Assembly (NCBI GenBank): GCA_020740775.1
Contig: JAHEWK010000004.1
Location: forward strand, 2,232,001 to 2,296,000
Length of the DNA: 64,000 nt
Direction: 5' to 3'
Source: Ilyonectria destructans
Taxonomy: Eukaryota > Ascomycota > Sordariomycetes > Hypocreales > Nectriaceae
The stretch's first letter is position 1, and every line of letters begins with the position of its first letter. Positions 1 through 10,618 of the stretch are shown here, one piece after another. The notes beneath the pieces were generated by a model. The model was given only the letters and a program-made list of their open reading frames with translations. It was not told where the DNA came from and did no database searches. Position numbers and translations under genes: made by a program.

Positions 1-1144
1 TAGAGGGGCAATGATATCCTGGCGTCAGTGTCGAGGTTACGATTCACTGGAGATGGCACAGAGAGAGAGAGGAAGAGGAAGAGATGAGAATAAAAAGAAA
101 TCAAGCATGAGACACGGCATCCATCAAATAATATCCCGATGGTCGGAGACGCGGTGAGGTTTTAGCCAGTCGATTTGGACACTGGAGTCAACAGCGGGGG
201 GGATAAATTGCCATGATGGAGCGGCCGGCCCCATCACGACTTCAGGCTAATTGGCGTGGTAAAACCTGCCGTATCCTGCACATGGGCCACGCCGTTGAAT
301 TGCACGGTATCCCACATCAGCATGGACTAATAAGTTATTCGCTCGCGCGATAGTACCATGTCTGGCACCAGCTGAGCACCGAGTGACGGGAGAGCTGCGG
401 GGTTGCGCCCAGCGTGTGTGGTTGCGGGGCTTCTCCGTTTTCTGCAGCCGCCGTCATGATGGGATTGGCATGACTCCATGACATGACGCTTTGGCATGGC
501 TTGAGTGGCGCGGTTGCAGCGAGCTCACCGAGGGGGCTGCAGCTTGTGGTTGGCGTGCATGGATGAGCTATCTGTGACGGGACCGCGGATCGATTGCCGC
601 CGTACTCCAATTAACAGTTGGGGGTTAGCTCGCAGGGGAGTAGTAGGGAGGTGGTCGAGTGGGCAATAGTAGAGGGATATTAATCACCTCGAAGGTGCAA
701 ACATTGAAACCATGCTGGGTCAAATCGAGTTGGGAATGTATCCAAACGGGGAATGTCGCCCAGCAGCCAAGTCAAGTTGCCCATAGCTCCACTCGCGGCA
801 AAAATGTACCGAGTAACTTATGGCCTAGCAGATGCGGAGTACTACTATCTCGAGCTACTTCCAGAGAGCGGACAATGAGTTCTAGGAGCTTCAGATTCTT
901 TAGTTGCCGAACTTGACCAAAGCAGGTAAATCTAATACGATGGGAAGCAGGTGTCTGGTAAAAAGCAAGTGTCAGCTCTACATTCAACTCAGATGGAAGA
1001 CAGTGCACTCAACGCCAAACTCCCGGTGAACTCTTAGATGACTTGGAAATTTATGTAGTCAATTCAATGTGCAACAGGGTGGTATCTCAAAAACTATCCT
1101 AAAACAAATTCATCAATCCTGACGTCCCTTTTTTCTCCAGTTCA
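1..1144. other. Gene-free left edge
   Basis: No reading frame here resembles a protein; the few open stretches are short and lack family features. A purine-rich AG tract lies at about 58-100. The right part is presumably the 3' flank of the reductase gene, whose stop codon is at 1145-1147. Confidence 0.5.
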
Positions 1145-3100
1145 TTACCACTCTAACCGGTCGTCGCAGACGAGACTGACATCAAACCGCTCATCGCCCT
1201 TCCACACCTTGCTCGCTGAATTACATCCCGCAACGATTGTCCGCAGATCGCTCACCATGCTACCGGGACCACTGGCAAACACTGTTGTAGGGCCTCGGAT
1301 TGTGCTAGAAACAAACTCGTTGACCAACTTGCCCAGTTTCGGGTGTCGGTCTTGGTCTTCTTCGCCGTGGCCCGTCTTGGCCACTGGCACGTCCGTACCG
1401 CACTCGCATCCAGCATCATCTGAGGCGGATGACGATGAAGAACTGATCTGCTTTGTTTCCGCGGTGGTCTCGTCCTTCTCGAGGAGGAGGGGGCTACTAC
1501 CAGCATCTCGCGTCGCATAAATGCGGATCTTCAGGTTCAGGGCTTTTTGGGCCATGCGCAAAAGGTCCATCTCCTCGCGAACCCATTCGGCGTCGGCGGC
1601 GTGGCGGATGGCCCAGATGAGCTCGAGCTTGCGGTCTCGGGTGACGGGCGACCGGGCAAGCTTCAGGAGAACAGGGAGCACGTAGGTGATGCCGGTGCCT
1701 CCAGCCACGCAGATGATGTTGGTGTCGAGGTTGATGTTGTCCATGATGGTTTCGCCGTATGCGCCAGTAAGAATGACGGAAGTGGTAGGCTCATCTCCAG
1801 TGGCTTGGGCCTTGACCGCGGCCAGCTCCGTGATCTTCTTGGTCTCACCCTTCTTTGCTCGCAAAATGTAAGAGTGCTTCACCAAGCCCTTTTCCACAAC
1901 CGGCGCATTCAGGGGGGTAAAGGGGTGGGATTGCCAAATGCTGCTCTCAGTGAAGCAGAGGTAATAATGCTGGCCAATTGCCCAGGGGTCCTGGTTGTTC
2001 TCGAGGTCGAGACGGAGGACGTCGCCGTGTTCCGAATCAGGGAAACGAGTAATGACGGCCTGCGCCGCCCTGAAGCCCATAGTGCCGGAGGGCAGGTGGT
2101 GATAATGAAGGTAGGCGGTTCTAAGGAAGCGGAAGCCGCGGTCGATGAACCAGAACAGCAGAGAGGGCAGAAGGAAACACTTCAGCTGCTTCCAGTGACC
2201 CCAGCAGGCGCCAATGTAGACCATGGCCAGGACATAATGGGCCTTGCGGAAGAATTCGTAGCCGGTCAGTCGGATAGCCCAGGGGGTGCTGAGAATCACA
2301 AGGAGGGTCAAGAAGAACATGGCGACGACGCCCCAAATCATATAAGTCTGAACGATCCACCCAAGACCGACAGACGGCTGAGGCTGGTAAAGTCGCATCT
2401 CGACGACGCACCAGCCAATGGTGTGAAGACCACTTTGGGCGAAGATGACATATCCTAACCACCGATGCAGGAAGTTGAAGCTCTGATAAGGCACGCCCGT
2501 GATGAGGGAGAGAATTGACTCTCGGCTGGACAGCATTATAGAAAGCGGCGTCAAGGCATAAGCCAGCACGCCGATACGATCAGACCAGGGGCCCAGAGTA
2601 GAGCGGGTGTTGTAAGTGTCGGGCATGTCCTTTACAGGAGTAATCCACTTGCGGTATGTGAGACCAACAAAGCTCCAGATGGTCAAGTAGCCCACCAGCG
2701 AGGCGAGGATGACGACTTGGAGACGGGTAGTGCGTCCGAAGATGGAACGGACGGCGTCGGGGAGGAAGTACTGGCGAGTGGCGGCGCCGATTGTGCGGCG
2801 GACCTTGGTGAGGCCGGCTTTGGGGCTGAGCTCGGGGGCGATCGGTGGAGACGAGGCCCGGCCGATGTGTCGGTAGATAGCCCAGACGAAGAAGATGCCG
2901 AGAATAGTGGCCCATAGGATAGCTGAGTAGAGCATGCTGAGGTCGTGGGCGTAGTAGACGAGATCGAGGTACTCGCATGAGCCCGCGTCGTTGGTGCAGG
3001 GCAACGCTCGGTCTGCGTAGCCCCAATGCGGCTCGAGGGTTTTGGCATCGCTCATGTTCTGGATGTGGCGAGCACCCAGCTCGTGAAGGGACGACGCCAT
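1145..3100 (-). CDS. Ferric/cupric-chelate reductase, FRE/NOX-type membrane flavocytochrome
   Basis: Predicted 651-residue single-exon protein that passes electrons from NADPH through FAD and two hemes across the plasma membrane to reduce Fe(III) or Cu(II). A first hydrophobic segment lies near residues 50-75. The ferric-reductase membrane core follows, with the paired heme histidines visible: H212 and H226 in one helix, H288 and H302 in the next. The FAD-binding motif HPFT is at about 392-395. The NADPH-binding GGTGIT is at about 467-472, preceded by a glycine-containing GAYGE. The frame stays open upstream, but the ATG at 3100 is chosen because it gives a family-like N-terminus; the upstream extension is low-complexity and implausible. 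It is divergent from a CTR copper transporter, which suggests cupric as well as ferric substrates. The exact substrate cannot be told from sequence. Confidence 0.92.
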   Translation of the reverse strand: MASSLHELGARHIQNMSDAKTLEPHWGYADRALPCTNDAGSCEYLDLVYYAHDLSMLYSAILWATILGIFFVWAIYRHIGRASSPPIAPELSPKAGLTKVRRTIGAATRQYFLPDAVRSIFGRTTRLQVVILASLVGYLTIWSFVGLTYRKWITPVKDMPDTYNTRSTLGPWSDRIGVLAYALTPLSIMLSSRESILSLITGVPYQSFNFLHRWLGYVIFAQSGLHTIGWCVVEMRLYQPQPSVGLGWIVQTYMIWGVVAMFFLTLLVILSTPWAIRLTGYEFFRKAHYVLAMVYIGACWGHWKQLKCFLLPSLLFWFIDRGFRFLRTAYLHYHHLPSGTMGFRAAQAVITRFPDSEHGDVLRLDLENNQDPWAIGQHYYLCFTESSIWQSHPFTPLNAPVVEKGLVKHSYILRAKKGETKKITELAAVKAQATGDEPTTSVILTGAYGETIMDNINLDTNIICVAGGTGITYVLPVLLKLARSPVTRDRKLELIWAIRHAADAEWVREEMDLLRMAQKALNLKIRIYATRDAGSSPLLLEKDETTAETKQISSSSSSASDDAGCECGTDVPVAKTGHGEEDQDRHPKLGKLVNEFVSSTIRGPTTVFASGPGSMVSDLRTIVAGCNSASKVWKGDERFDVSLVCDDRLEW

Positions 3101-3457
3101 GGCGACTGGAAGGTGGTGTTGGATGTGCCTTTGGCGCTTGGAGGGACGCAATGGGTGACGACGGGCAAGCCAAGTATAATGGATAGCAGTGGGTCGTGAC
3201 GGGAGTGAGAGAGGATCAATCCAGCAACCACAACATACTCGCACTTACACTCGTTCTCACGTACACACTCGAGAAGTAGGAGAGATAGGTAGCAAACTTG
3301 CCCTCACCAACGGACGTGATGCCATAGAAATAAAAAGAAGGCGACTGGCCCCCTCGCCAAGAGCCCACTGGGAATCCCATGCCGCCATGCTTGGCCGGCT
3401 CTCCGCACCGGTGCCCTGGGTCGGAACCAGGCCGGATCGGGCAAATGTTTCCTATAT

Positions 3458-3466
3458 ACTTGCTCA
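3458..3466 (+). promoter_or_regulatory. Copper-element-like motif ACTTGCTCA, copy 1
   Basis: The core TTGCTCA resembles the yeast Mac1 copper-response element (TTTGCTCA). It lies directly after a TATATA string, about 360 bp upstream of the reductase ATG on the opposite strand. Function is inferred only. Confidence 0.3.
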
Positions 3467-4068
3467 CAGTCTCCACGTTGAATCAAGCGACGTCGTAACG
3501 AGGAGGGAGTGATGAGACGAGGGCGGGACGAGAAAGTGAGGGCCGAGTCAGGATGGGTCAGGATCAACCACGATAACTACGGCGTAGATGAGCCAAATCG
3601 GTGTGAAACTGGAACCCAATTAGCTCCAGCGAGCTCAAAACTGGTCCCTAGTGGTTCCGATGAGACCCTCGTGAGCAGAAATGAGCATGTTTTCCCGGGG
3701 TCCGTCAGTGGGGCCGTTGAGCTTCAGGCCCACCGGCTCCGCACGCGAGCTCTCGGCCTGCGACAAGACCATGTCTCGGCCGGGTCTCGACGAGCAAGTA
3801 AATCAGTCTTCACTCTTAATTAAGCTTGATATTATTTTTTAAAAAAAACGGCCGATGCTCTGTGGTCGTAACAAACTCGGTGGCGTCCGCCTCTACCGCT
3901 GCCTTATTTTCCTCTCCCGCTCCCCCTGTCCGTTTCGGTGGAAACGACTCAATCGTTCTCACTCCATTACCCATCACATATACGACGCGATTCATATTGG
4001 TCTTGGCATTCGGTGGAACCCCTTGCGAATATCCCCTCCACTCTGCCGAATTGGGATATGGACCGACA

Positions 4069-4077
4069 ACTTGCTCA
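4069..4077 (+). promoter_or_regulatory. Copper-element-like motif ACTTGCTCA, copy 2
   Basis: Identical 9-mer to the copy at 3458. It lies about 4 bp before a TATA-like ctataaac and about 190 bp upstream of the CTR ATG. Confidence 0.35.
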
Positions 4078-4269
4078 GACCCTATAAACCCGCTCACCCA
4101 CACTCCATTTGAGCCGTCCTTCGAGGGGCGTAGATTCCATACGAGGGCTTTGATGCGACGAGGTGCTGCTTTTTGTTAAGTAGACTCGACTTGAACTGTT
4201 CTGTTCCTGGCCAATCCGCCCGACATTGGACCACACATACGATACAGACAACTCCCTCGATCCGCCAAG

Positions 4270-4874
4270 ATGGATATGACCAGCGATAGCAGCAGCGCCG
4301 ACTGCAAAGTCAACGTACGCCTCCTAACCGCAAGCCACCATGACTATACCCTAACTAACCTCGCTCCTAGATGCTCTGGAATTGGTACACCATCGATGCC
4401 TGCTTCCTCACAACATCATGGCAGATCCAAAACGAAGGCATGATGGCCGCCACCTGCATCGGCGTCATCCTGCTCGTCATCCTCGTCGAGTTCTTCCGCC
4501 GCATGGGCAAGGAGTACGACAACCTGCTGCATCGCCAATTCGAGCGCCAGGCCACCACGCACGGCACCGCCCTCGCTGCCCAGGGTTGCACCGGCGCCGT
4601 TATCCCAACGCGCCAGACCATCACCTTCCGCGCCTCGCCGCTGCAACAGCTAGTCCGAGCCATTATCCACGCCCTGACCTTTGGCGGCGCATACATAATC
4701 ATGCTGCTCGCCATGTACTTTAACGGCTACATCATCATTTGCATCTTCATCGGCAGCGGCCTGGGCAAGTTCCTGTGCGACTGGTTGGTGGTCAGGATTG
4801 ACATCGAGGGGCTCGACGACGGAGGACACGGAAAGTCCAAGGGCATCGAAGAGACGACTGTTTGCTGCGGCTGA
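4270..4874 (+). CDS. CTR-family high-affinity copper transporter
   Basis: Predicted 182-residue plasma-membrane (or vacuolar) Cu(I) importer working as a trimer. Exons are 4270-4314 and 4371-4874; the 56-nt intron has GTACGC, a CTAAC branch site and TAG. The first exon supplies 15 residues with a methionine-containing start (MDMTS) and joins in frame to MLWNWYTID, the segment before membrane helix 1. The diagnostic MxxxM of helix 2 is visible as MLLAM (126-130), and the GxxxG trimer-packing motif of helix 3 as GSGLG (143-147). Length and three-helix layout fit the short fungal CTR type. The adjacent divergent reductase would supply the Cu(I) that CTR proteins carry. Plasma membrane versus vacuole is not decidable here. 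Confidence 0.93.
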
Positions 4875-6201
4875 GCTGGTTTTTCTGACCAAGATTTCAT
4901 CTTTACTTGACGACTGAATGAACCGGAAGCGCTGCCAGTCGGGTTCTCTGTTTTTGTTTAAATTGTTTGGCGATACCCCCACGCGAAGAACTCGGTATTC
5001 TAAGGAGACAGCTTCAGCTCATTAGAGACAGCACTGAGCTCCTTGAGGATCTAGTTCTGAAGCGATAGCCTTTTAGTAATATGGGAAGGAATGGCAAGTG
5101 CATCAAGGGAGATAGGAGGCGTTGCATAAAACGAGCAGCGAGGCCAGAAATGGCTTGAATTTACCAAATCCACTACTACATCGCCAATAACCCTGCATTA
5201 TTTGATCTTGATATATCCCAAAGTCCATCGTCACGAGACCCTTTGAACTCATTCCAACATTATGAATTCCACCGACAGAGGTCTAGAAGCTCATTGCAAC
5301 CAGCGTCATCCGAGGTGTTGAGAGTTGGAAGTACGATGACCTCCCCGGGTACAAAAGCTAAATAACAAGCTCAAACCGGCTCAATAGACCCTATTTTAGG
5401 TGCAACTATAGCTCTAGGCATTACCAATATGTTGAAACTGCGCATGTAGGACCCGCTAGTTCCAGCCTTCGGCATGCTACTCTGTGACCTGTCAAAGCCA
5501 AACCCACTCAAGGACTCTACCACCCCCGCAGAGCACCTTAGTGCAGCTCGGGGCCGATCTTAGATCGTAACCCATGCGCAATGTTCCGGCCTGGTGGTTG
5601 ACAGGTTCGTGAATGGACAGTGTTGTGATTGGAGAAGAGCTGCGAACTCATCCGCCAACGAGGCGTGGCTCTGCGGTGGCGGCGGAGCCCATGCCTGCAT
5701 GACAAACTTGCTCATACCAGCTCGCGAGTCGTTATCCTCCAAAAAATCATGAGAAAAGAGTCGCCGTTTTCAAAACAAGAATGATTGATAAAGGGATCAA
5801 GGCAATGTCAAAGGCTTGGTCTGAGGGGCACAAAATGGAGGCCATTTCCAGATTACCGGGGCCATGTCTGGCGTTTGATCCGCGGAACAACGTGTTCTGG
5901 TCCAAAAGTGGCACTCTGTCATCTGCCTGCACTAAAAATGAACCCGACAACAATATGCTCAATCACGCTCTAACGCCCCTTATGAGGTGAGGTGGTTGTT
6001 TCAAGGCTGTTGTCGTTATTATCAGGGCGGCCACGCCATGTATCAACCCAGTGTCGCCAGGATCGCGCGACGATCGGGCCAGGATCAGCCTTCATTGCCA
6101 TGACCATCTCAGAAGCGAGCTGAGTATACAACAAGCCTTTCAGCTTTGCTTCATTCTCTTCTCCAAAAAAACCTCAAATAACTTTGCAGTGCATCATCAT
6201 C
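4875..6201. other. Intergenic, no gene recognised
   Basis: About 1.3 kb between the CTR and SAM-domain genes, both on plus. Only short, non-conserved-looking open stretches are present. A third copy of ACTTGCTCA occurs at 5706-5714. The last few hundred bases should contain the SAM-gene promoter. Confidence 0.4.
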
Positions 6202-6775
6202 ATGTCTTTCTCAAGTTCGTTTTCGACGTCGTCTTCATCTACCTCCAGCTCTCCCCTACTCTTCCATCATGTCCAACCCCACGGCGACAAAATGGAGAGC
6301 GAGCTGGAGATTGTCAAGGCCTGGTTCTCAGTGCTAAACGACTCGGAGAGGTCGGAGGCTCTGTCTTCTATCGCAGAGCTGCCATGCCTCCGAGAAATAG
6401 AGCCCATGATCCAAACGCTGAAGGAGCGCAAGCGGGATCTGTGGCGACGGCAGGAAGAGCTCATCATCCAGCCACCAAACAGGATGAAATGGGTCATGCC
6501 AATGTTCCCCCACAACACCCAAGACCCAAAGTGGGCGGCCAAATGGCTGAGGGCCCTGAGGCTACACAAGTACGAGAAGTGCTTGTCGGGGTTGTCGCCA
6601 GCGCAGGTTGAACGGCTGAACGACGAAGACCTGCAGGAGCTGGGCGTGGACACCGTGGGTGCCAGAGGGAAGCTTCTTCGAGTAAGTGTTTTGTATTATA
6701 ACCGGCACGCAGCAGCGCCCGGTATCGTTAGTCTGCAGTATCTCTGACCCCAGACAGGCCATTCAGAGTGGTTGA
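6202..6775 (+). CDS. Short SAM-domain protein of Vts1/Smaug type
   Basis: Predicted 165-residue protein. Exon 1 is 6202-6681, followed by a 76-nt intron (GTAAGT ... ACAG) and a tiny last exon, 6758-6775, that adds only AIQSG and the stop. The C-terminal half (about 113-162) is a sterile alpha motif domain: WLRALRLHKY, then LNDEDLQELGV and the GARGKLLR turn that in Vts1/Smaug contacts RNA hairpins. The N-terminal half carries WFSVLNDSERSEAL, resembling the small helical region upstream of SAM in that family. True Vts1 proteins are much longer, so this is a short relative rather than the ortholog. RNA binding is therefore inferred. A second in-frame ATG at 6292 is an alternative start that would remove a serine-rich leader. 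Confidence 0.75.
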
Positions 6776-7223
6776 GCATCGACGATGCCACTGTACACAA
6801 GAACGAAAAATAACGACAACACACATTCAAATGCATTGCTCTCTACGAGCACGACGGCGCAGGCGTCTCTAATTCAACTAGCGGGCGTATTTGGGATTTG
6901 AAGGGCTCGGGAAATTTACCTAGCTCCCATAATTAGAGATGCACGGAATCCAGGTGACTATTGGGGATGTGATACTACCCAACACTCTTCACAAATTCCC
7001 AGGATTTCGTAGATACGAGAATACATTTATACAAGGCAAATCATTGACTCATTCGCCTTAAAACCAAGGTGCCATTTCTAAATATGCTACTCCATGTCAT
7101 GATAGATGATCATTCTAGCCATTTCGCACCCTGAACGCTGAGCTTGCAGAATAGTCATGATCTTACCCTACATTCTAAGCCATCATAACGAACTAAGTCC
7201 AGTTGTTTCATAATCAAGGGCGA
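6776..7223. other. Convergent 3' region, no gene
   Basis: The 3' flanks of the SAM gene (plus) and PIS1 (minus) meet here. AT-rich, with no open frame worth reporting. Confidence 0.5.
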
Positions 7224-8208
7224 TCAAGGTGTCTTAGCCTTGGTCTTTCGAGGAAGGCCCTTCTCCTTTCTCGCCTTAATATCAACGTCGGCTAGTGATC
7301 TGCTGGCCTTGACGAGCTGGACAACATTGAGAAATTGCTTGATGGCCATGACCGGGAAGCTGACTCTAACCAGAAACCACGGCCAGAATGAATCGATCTT
7401 ATTAGCACGGGCAATTTCCAGTGCTGCGGCGCTGTAGGGGTTCAGGAATAGCTGCTTCAGGAGTGACGTGTTGACAGCACCGGACTGGGCGATGTCTCCA
7501 CCCGTCTCCCTAACATCCTTGAGGAGCTCAGACGAAATGGGAGATGACGAGAAGGATACAAGATAGAGAGCGATAAAGAACAGCTCGTTGAGAAAGCAAA
7601 CGATAAATAGGACGACCTAAACAGGAAGAATCAGTTGGCATGCCACAATCGTAATCACACACAATCGGTGGCGTACCTTGTTAGAGTAGTACAAATTTAA
7701 CAGCCAGCTCTGGCTTTTGTCGATATTCTTATGGCTCGACTCGGCACCTCCCACGACCAGAGTGGCATACATGTGGATATAATGGCTGGAAAAGTCCAGG
7801 GCGATGAGACCCTGGAAAACAACCGCCCATCGTGGGAAGGCCAATGCCAGAAAGACCAACAGACATGATGTGGTGCAGCGGTCCGTGACCATGTCGAGGA
7901 CGGCACCAAAGCGAGTTGACTGCTCGAAGGCTCTCGCAGCGAACCCATCGAAGGCATCGAGCAGACAGGACACACTATAGAGCACCGAGCAAGTACGGGG
8001 GTGTATAGGCATGTAATAGAGTGAGGCAATAGCAAGGACAATCCGACAATAGCCTGCCGGGTAAGTACCGTTAACAGAGGGAGGCGTGTATCGGATGGGA
8101 CGGGGAAAGCAACGTACCGATGATATTGGGCCAGAAGAGGAAGATATTCTCATGAGTAGTTGCGTCCGACTCATCCGACCCAAGGTGGTTAGAATTATTG
8201 CCGTTCAT
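7224..8208 (-). CDS. PIS1: Phosphatidylinositol synthase (CDP-alcohol phosphatidyltransferase)
   Basis: Makes phosphatidylinositol from CDP-diacylglycerol and myo-inositol in the ER membrane. Three exons on minus: 8208-8118, 8053-7677 and 7616-7224 (introns 8117-8054 and 7676-7617), together 286 residues, the usual fungal size. Exon 1 ends in NIFLFWPNII and continues GYCRIVLAIASLYYMP, the typical PI-synthase start. The CDP-alcohol transferase signature is complete: D63-x2-D66-G67-x2-A70-R71-x8-G80-x3-D84-x3-D88, the metal and CDP-binding residues. Several hydrophobic helices follow. The C-terminus is lysine/arginine-rich (about KARKEKGLPRKTKAKTP). Start ATG, both splice frames and the stop agree, so the model is secure. 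Confidence 0.95.
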
Positions 8209-9290
8209 CTTGACCTTGTTGTCGTACTCGTGGACCGATGTGTGCATGTCGCTCGTTTCCGCGTCCGTCTTTTTAGACTGGGAGGTTGCTTTGGTGGCTT
8301 CAAAGTTGCAGGACCTGCTTGCGACGTCGAAGATTGGGATGAGGGAAGGTCGATGTGTTCATTTGATCATGGTGAGAGACTGTGAGACGGTCGTGAAAAG
8401 ATGACTAGGGTAAGGATGGTTTGAGCTTTGAAGTGGTTGATCTGCGTAACCGAGCGAACCGAACGTCTGATGACGGGCGCCAAGAGGCTCCAGATGGAAT
8501 AAGATGACGTGCCAAACGTGCCTAAAATAAAAAGAAACCGCGCCTGTAAGGAGTGAAGGAGTGGATGAGGGACTGCAGGGGGGCTGAGGATGGGAGTGGC
8601 CTCGTCGCTCTAGCTTGATCCTCTGAAAGTACTGTACATCAGATCACACAAGACGTGTTAGTCTGACAACGAACTATCATCAGACCATGTCAATTCCGTC
8701 CCAGATTTAGATGATCCAATTTCCAAGATTAAACTCTTATTATAACTAGTTAAAATACCAACGACAAACTTTATGGGAACAGGTACCCGCCCAGTTATGG
8801 ACCTACAGGAGCCACCCAGATTGTCTATATTTAGGGCGTCTCGACATGCACTCTCTGAAACATGCTGCAGCCACTTGGTTGGGTGGGTGAGACAGTTTTT
8901 GGATACTTGTCTCTCGGTTTTCAGAGGAGGTAAGGCAGCGGAGATACCGCTGACAGACTAGCTGATGCATCCTGGCGTTGAAGTGGTAGGCTTTTCTCCG
9001 AATGGAGGATGAGGCTCCTCAAAGGTAAAACCATGTTGAGTTGAGTTAACCCAAGCCGATGGGTACAATGAACTATTTAATTAAGCCACATGGAATGGAT
9101 TAACTGCGGAGGTGACGGCGAGGCGTGACACCCTGGTGGTGCAAGCGCACAAGGCGGGCCGCAGCACAGGCACCTCAACACGCCTACAGAGGCTACAGAC
9201 CTCCAAACCACCTACAGCTCCAGGTCCCTTCATTAGCTCCCACGCCGAACAAGGCGGTTGCACTCCCGCCCTTCGCCCGCAAGGATCACG
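8209..9290. other. Divergent intergenic region
   Basis: About 1.1 kb between the PIS1 start (minus) and the start of the 9291 gene (plus). No gene seen; presumed to hold both promoters. Confidence 0.45.
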
Positions 9291-10163
9291 ATGGCAGCCG
9301 CGTCGCCCAAGAGCACCCCGAAGCGCAAGCGTGGCGACGAGCCATGGATATCACCCATCAAATTCTCCTTTGAACCACCGACCGCCTCGACCTCGAACGA
9401 CGGCAGCAGCAGTCCCCGATCGGCCGTCGCTCACAAGTTCCGCGGCCTCGCCCTGGAAAGTGGGGGCGGGGCAACCAGCGACGACAACGATGCCACCGAG
9501 TCGCTGAGGAAACGCCAGAGACCGGATGATTTGATGCTCGATGCTCCGCAGGCCGACTTTCCGCAGGTCGACCCTCTACAAGTCGATGATGTCGTCGCCT
9601 TGGACGGCAGGCCTGTCCTCTCATTCTCGCTCGCCGCCTCCGCAGCCACCCCGCAAGAGGAGCCCGTGAAGCTGGCCCAGCTGCCGAGCCCAGACGGCGG
9701 CCTGCACCGGTCATACCCGTCCATCAACCGCTTAGCCGACTCCAAGTCGCGCGTCAAGAAGAGAACCAGCTCGCCGCCGCTGCGCTTCAAGAAGGCATCG
9801 AAACGGCCGGACGAAGACGACGACGACGCCGAGATCGAGATCGTCGACCCGGTAAGAGCCGCCCTGACGTGGCACGAGGATGAAATCACCATGTACGACC
9901 CCGAGGACGAGGATGATGATGGCACCGGCATCAACGGCATCGGATTCAAGCCCACACCCGCGCTGGCCCGTGCCAGAGCCATGAAGAGGAGGCAGCAAAT
10001 GGCCGAATACCGTAAACGGGAGGAGAGCGACGCCAGAGCCAAGCGCAGCCAGCGACGCCGCGGAGCCTCCGATATCGCCACCGGACCGGGTGAGAAGTCT
10101 CCGTCAAGGAAGGTTAGGTTCATCGACGCCGAGGCCCAGAGCATTGCTATTACCACGGGATAA
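9291..10163 (+). CDS. Unrecognised, nuclear-looking conserved-type protein
   Basis: Predicted 290 residues in a single exon starting at the first in-frame ATG. I do not recognise the family. Visible features are: a basic cluster PKRKR at residues 10-14 and another RKRQR near 80, both like nuclear localisation signals; a short motif WISPIKFSFEPP; and an acidic patch rich in D/E around 185-190. The compact block DPEDEDDDGTGINGIGF follows, then an R/K/E-rich helix (roughly residues 225-265) that could form a coiled coil. The C-terminus contains SPSRKVRFID. The GTGINGIGFKPTPALARAR block looks like a conserved core. It is convergent with COX20. Function is unknown; a chromatin or nuclear adaptor role is only a guess from composition. 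Confidence 0.7.
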   Translation: MAAASPKSTPKRKRGDEPWISPIKFSFEPPTASTSNDGSSSPRSAVAHKFRGLALESGGGATSDDNDATESLRKRQRPDDLMLDAPQADFPQVDPLQVDDVVALDGRPVLSFSLAASAATPQEEPVKLAQLPSPDGGLHRSYPSINRLADSKSRVKKRTSSPPLRFKKASKRPDEDDDDAEIEIVDPVRAALTWHEDEITMYDPEDEDDDGTGINGIGFKPTPALARARAMKRRQQMAEYRKREESDARAKRSQRRRGASDIATGPGEKSPSRKVRFIDAEAQSIAITTG

Positions 10164-10618
10164 TATCATGTGGGAGGCGAATGGGACTACCTGTCGAGAA
10201 TTGCGTAGTTTTGGTACAGGGATTGGGGTTAGGCGGCGGCACACTGGCTCCTGGCGTTTTGTTTTTTTGTTCCAGCTTTCTTTTTCCTCTTCTTTCGGCA
10301 GCATCTGCGCCGGTTGACACTTTCGTCTTCCTTGGTTGGGACGTTTCTACAGGTTATCTGGTGTTACTTGGTCGAGAACTATGGACGGTAACTTGTGATT
10401 CCACACTACTCCCTTTTATACCCAATTCTTCAGAGAACTCTCGGTTCTGGTTTCTTTAACGATGGAAATTTGATTTTAATCAGAAAGTTCCTAAACCTCT
10501 GTCTATCCTGTGAACCTTGCCATATGGTACAAGGGAGTTTGTTCGTTTCCACGGCTGTGGCCTGGTGGATGTCACACATACTCATACACGATAATACAAA
10601 ATAGAGCCGGTATCGAGC
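10164..10618. other. Convergent 3' region
   Basis: Shared 3' flanks of the 9291 gene (plus) and COX20 (minus). T-rich and without a plausible gene. Confidence 0.45.

Larger units (their letters stand above)
3101..4269. promoter_or_regulatory. Shared divergent promoter region of reductase and CTR genes
   Basis: About 1.17 kb separates the two start codons and contains no convincing gene. It holds two copies of the 9-mer ACTTGCTCA, each beside a TATA-like string (tatata at 3453, ctataaac at 4081). An A/T-rich spot with a run of A lies at about 3829-3848. Co-regulation by metal status is inferred from the gene pair, not shown. Confidence 0.5.

Noticed and set aside
1547..2458. 303-residue open frame on plus inside the reductase gene
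   Set aside because: Antisense shadow of the reductase; the minus-strand protein has all heme, FAD and NADPH motifs.
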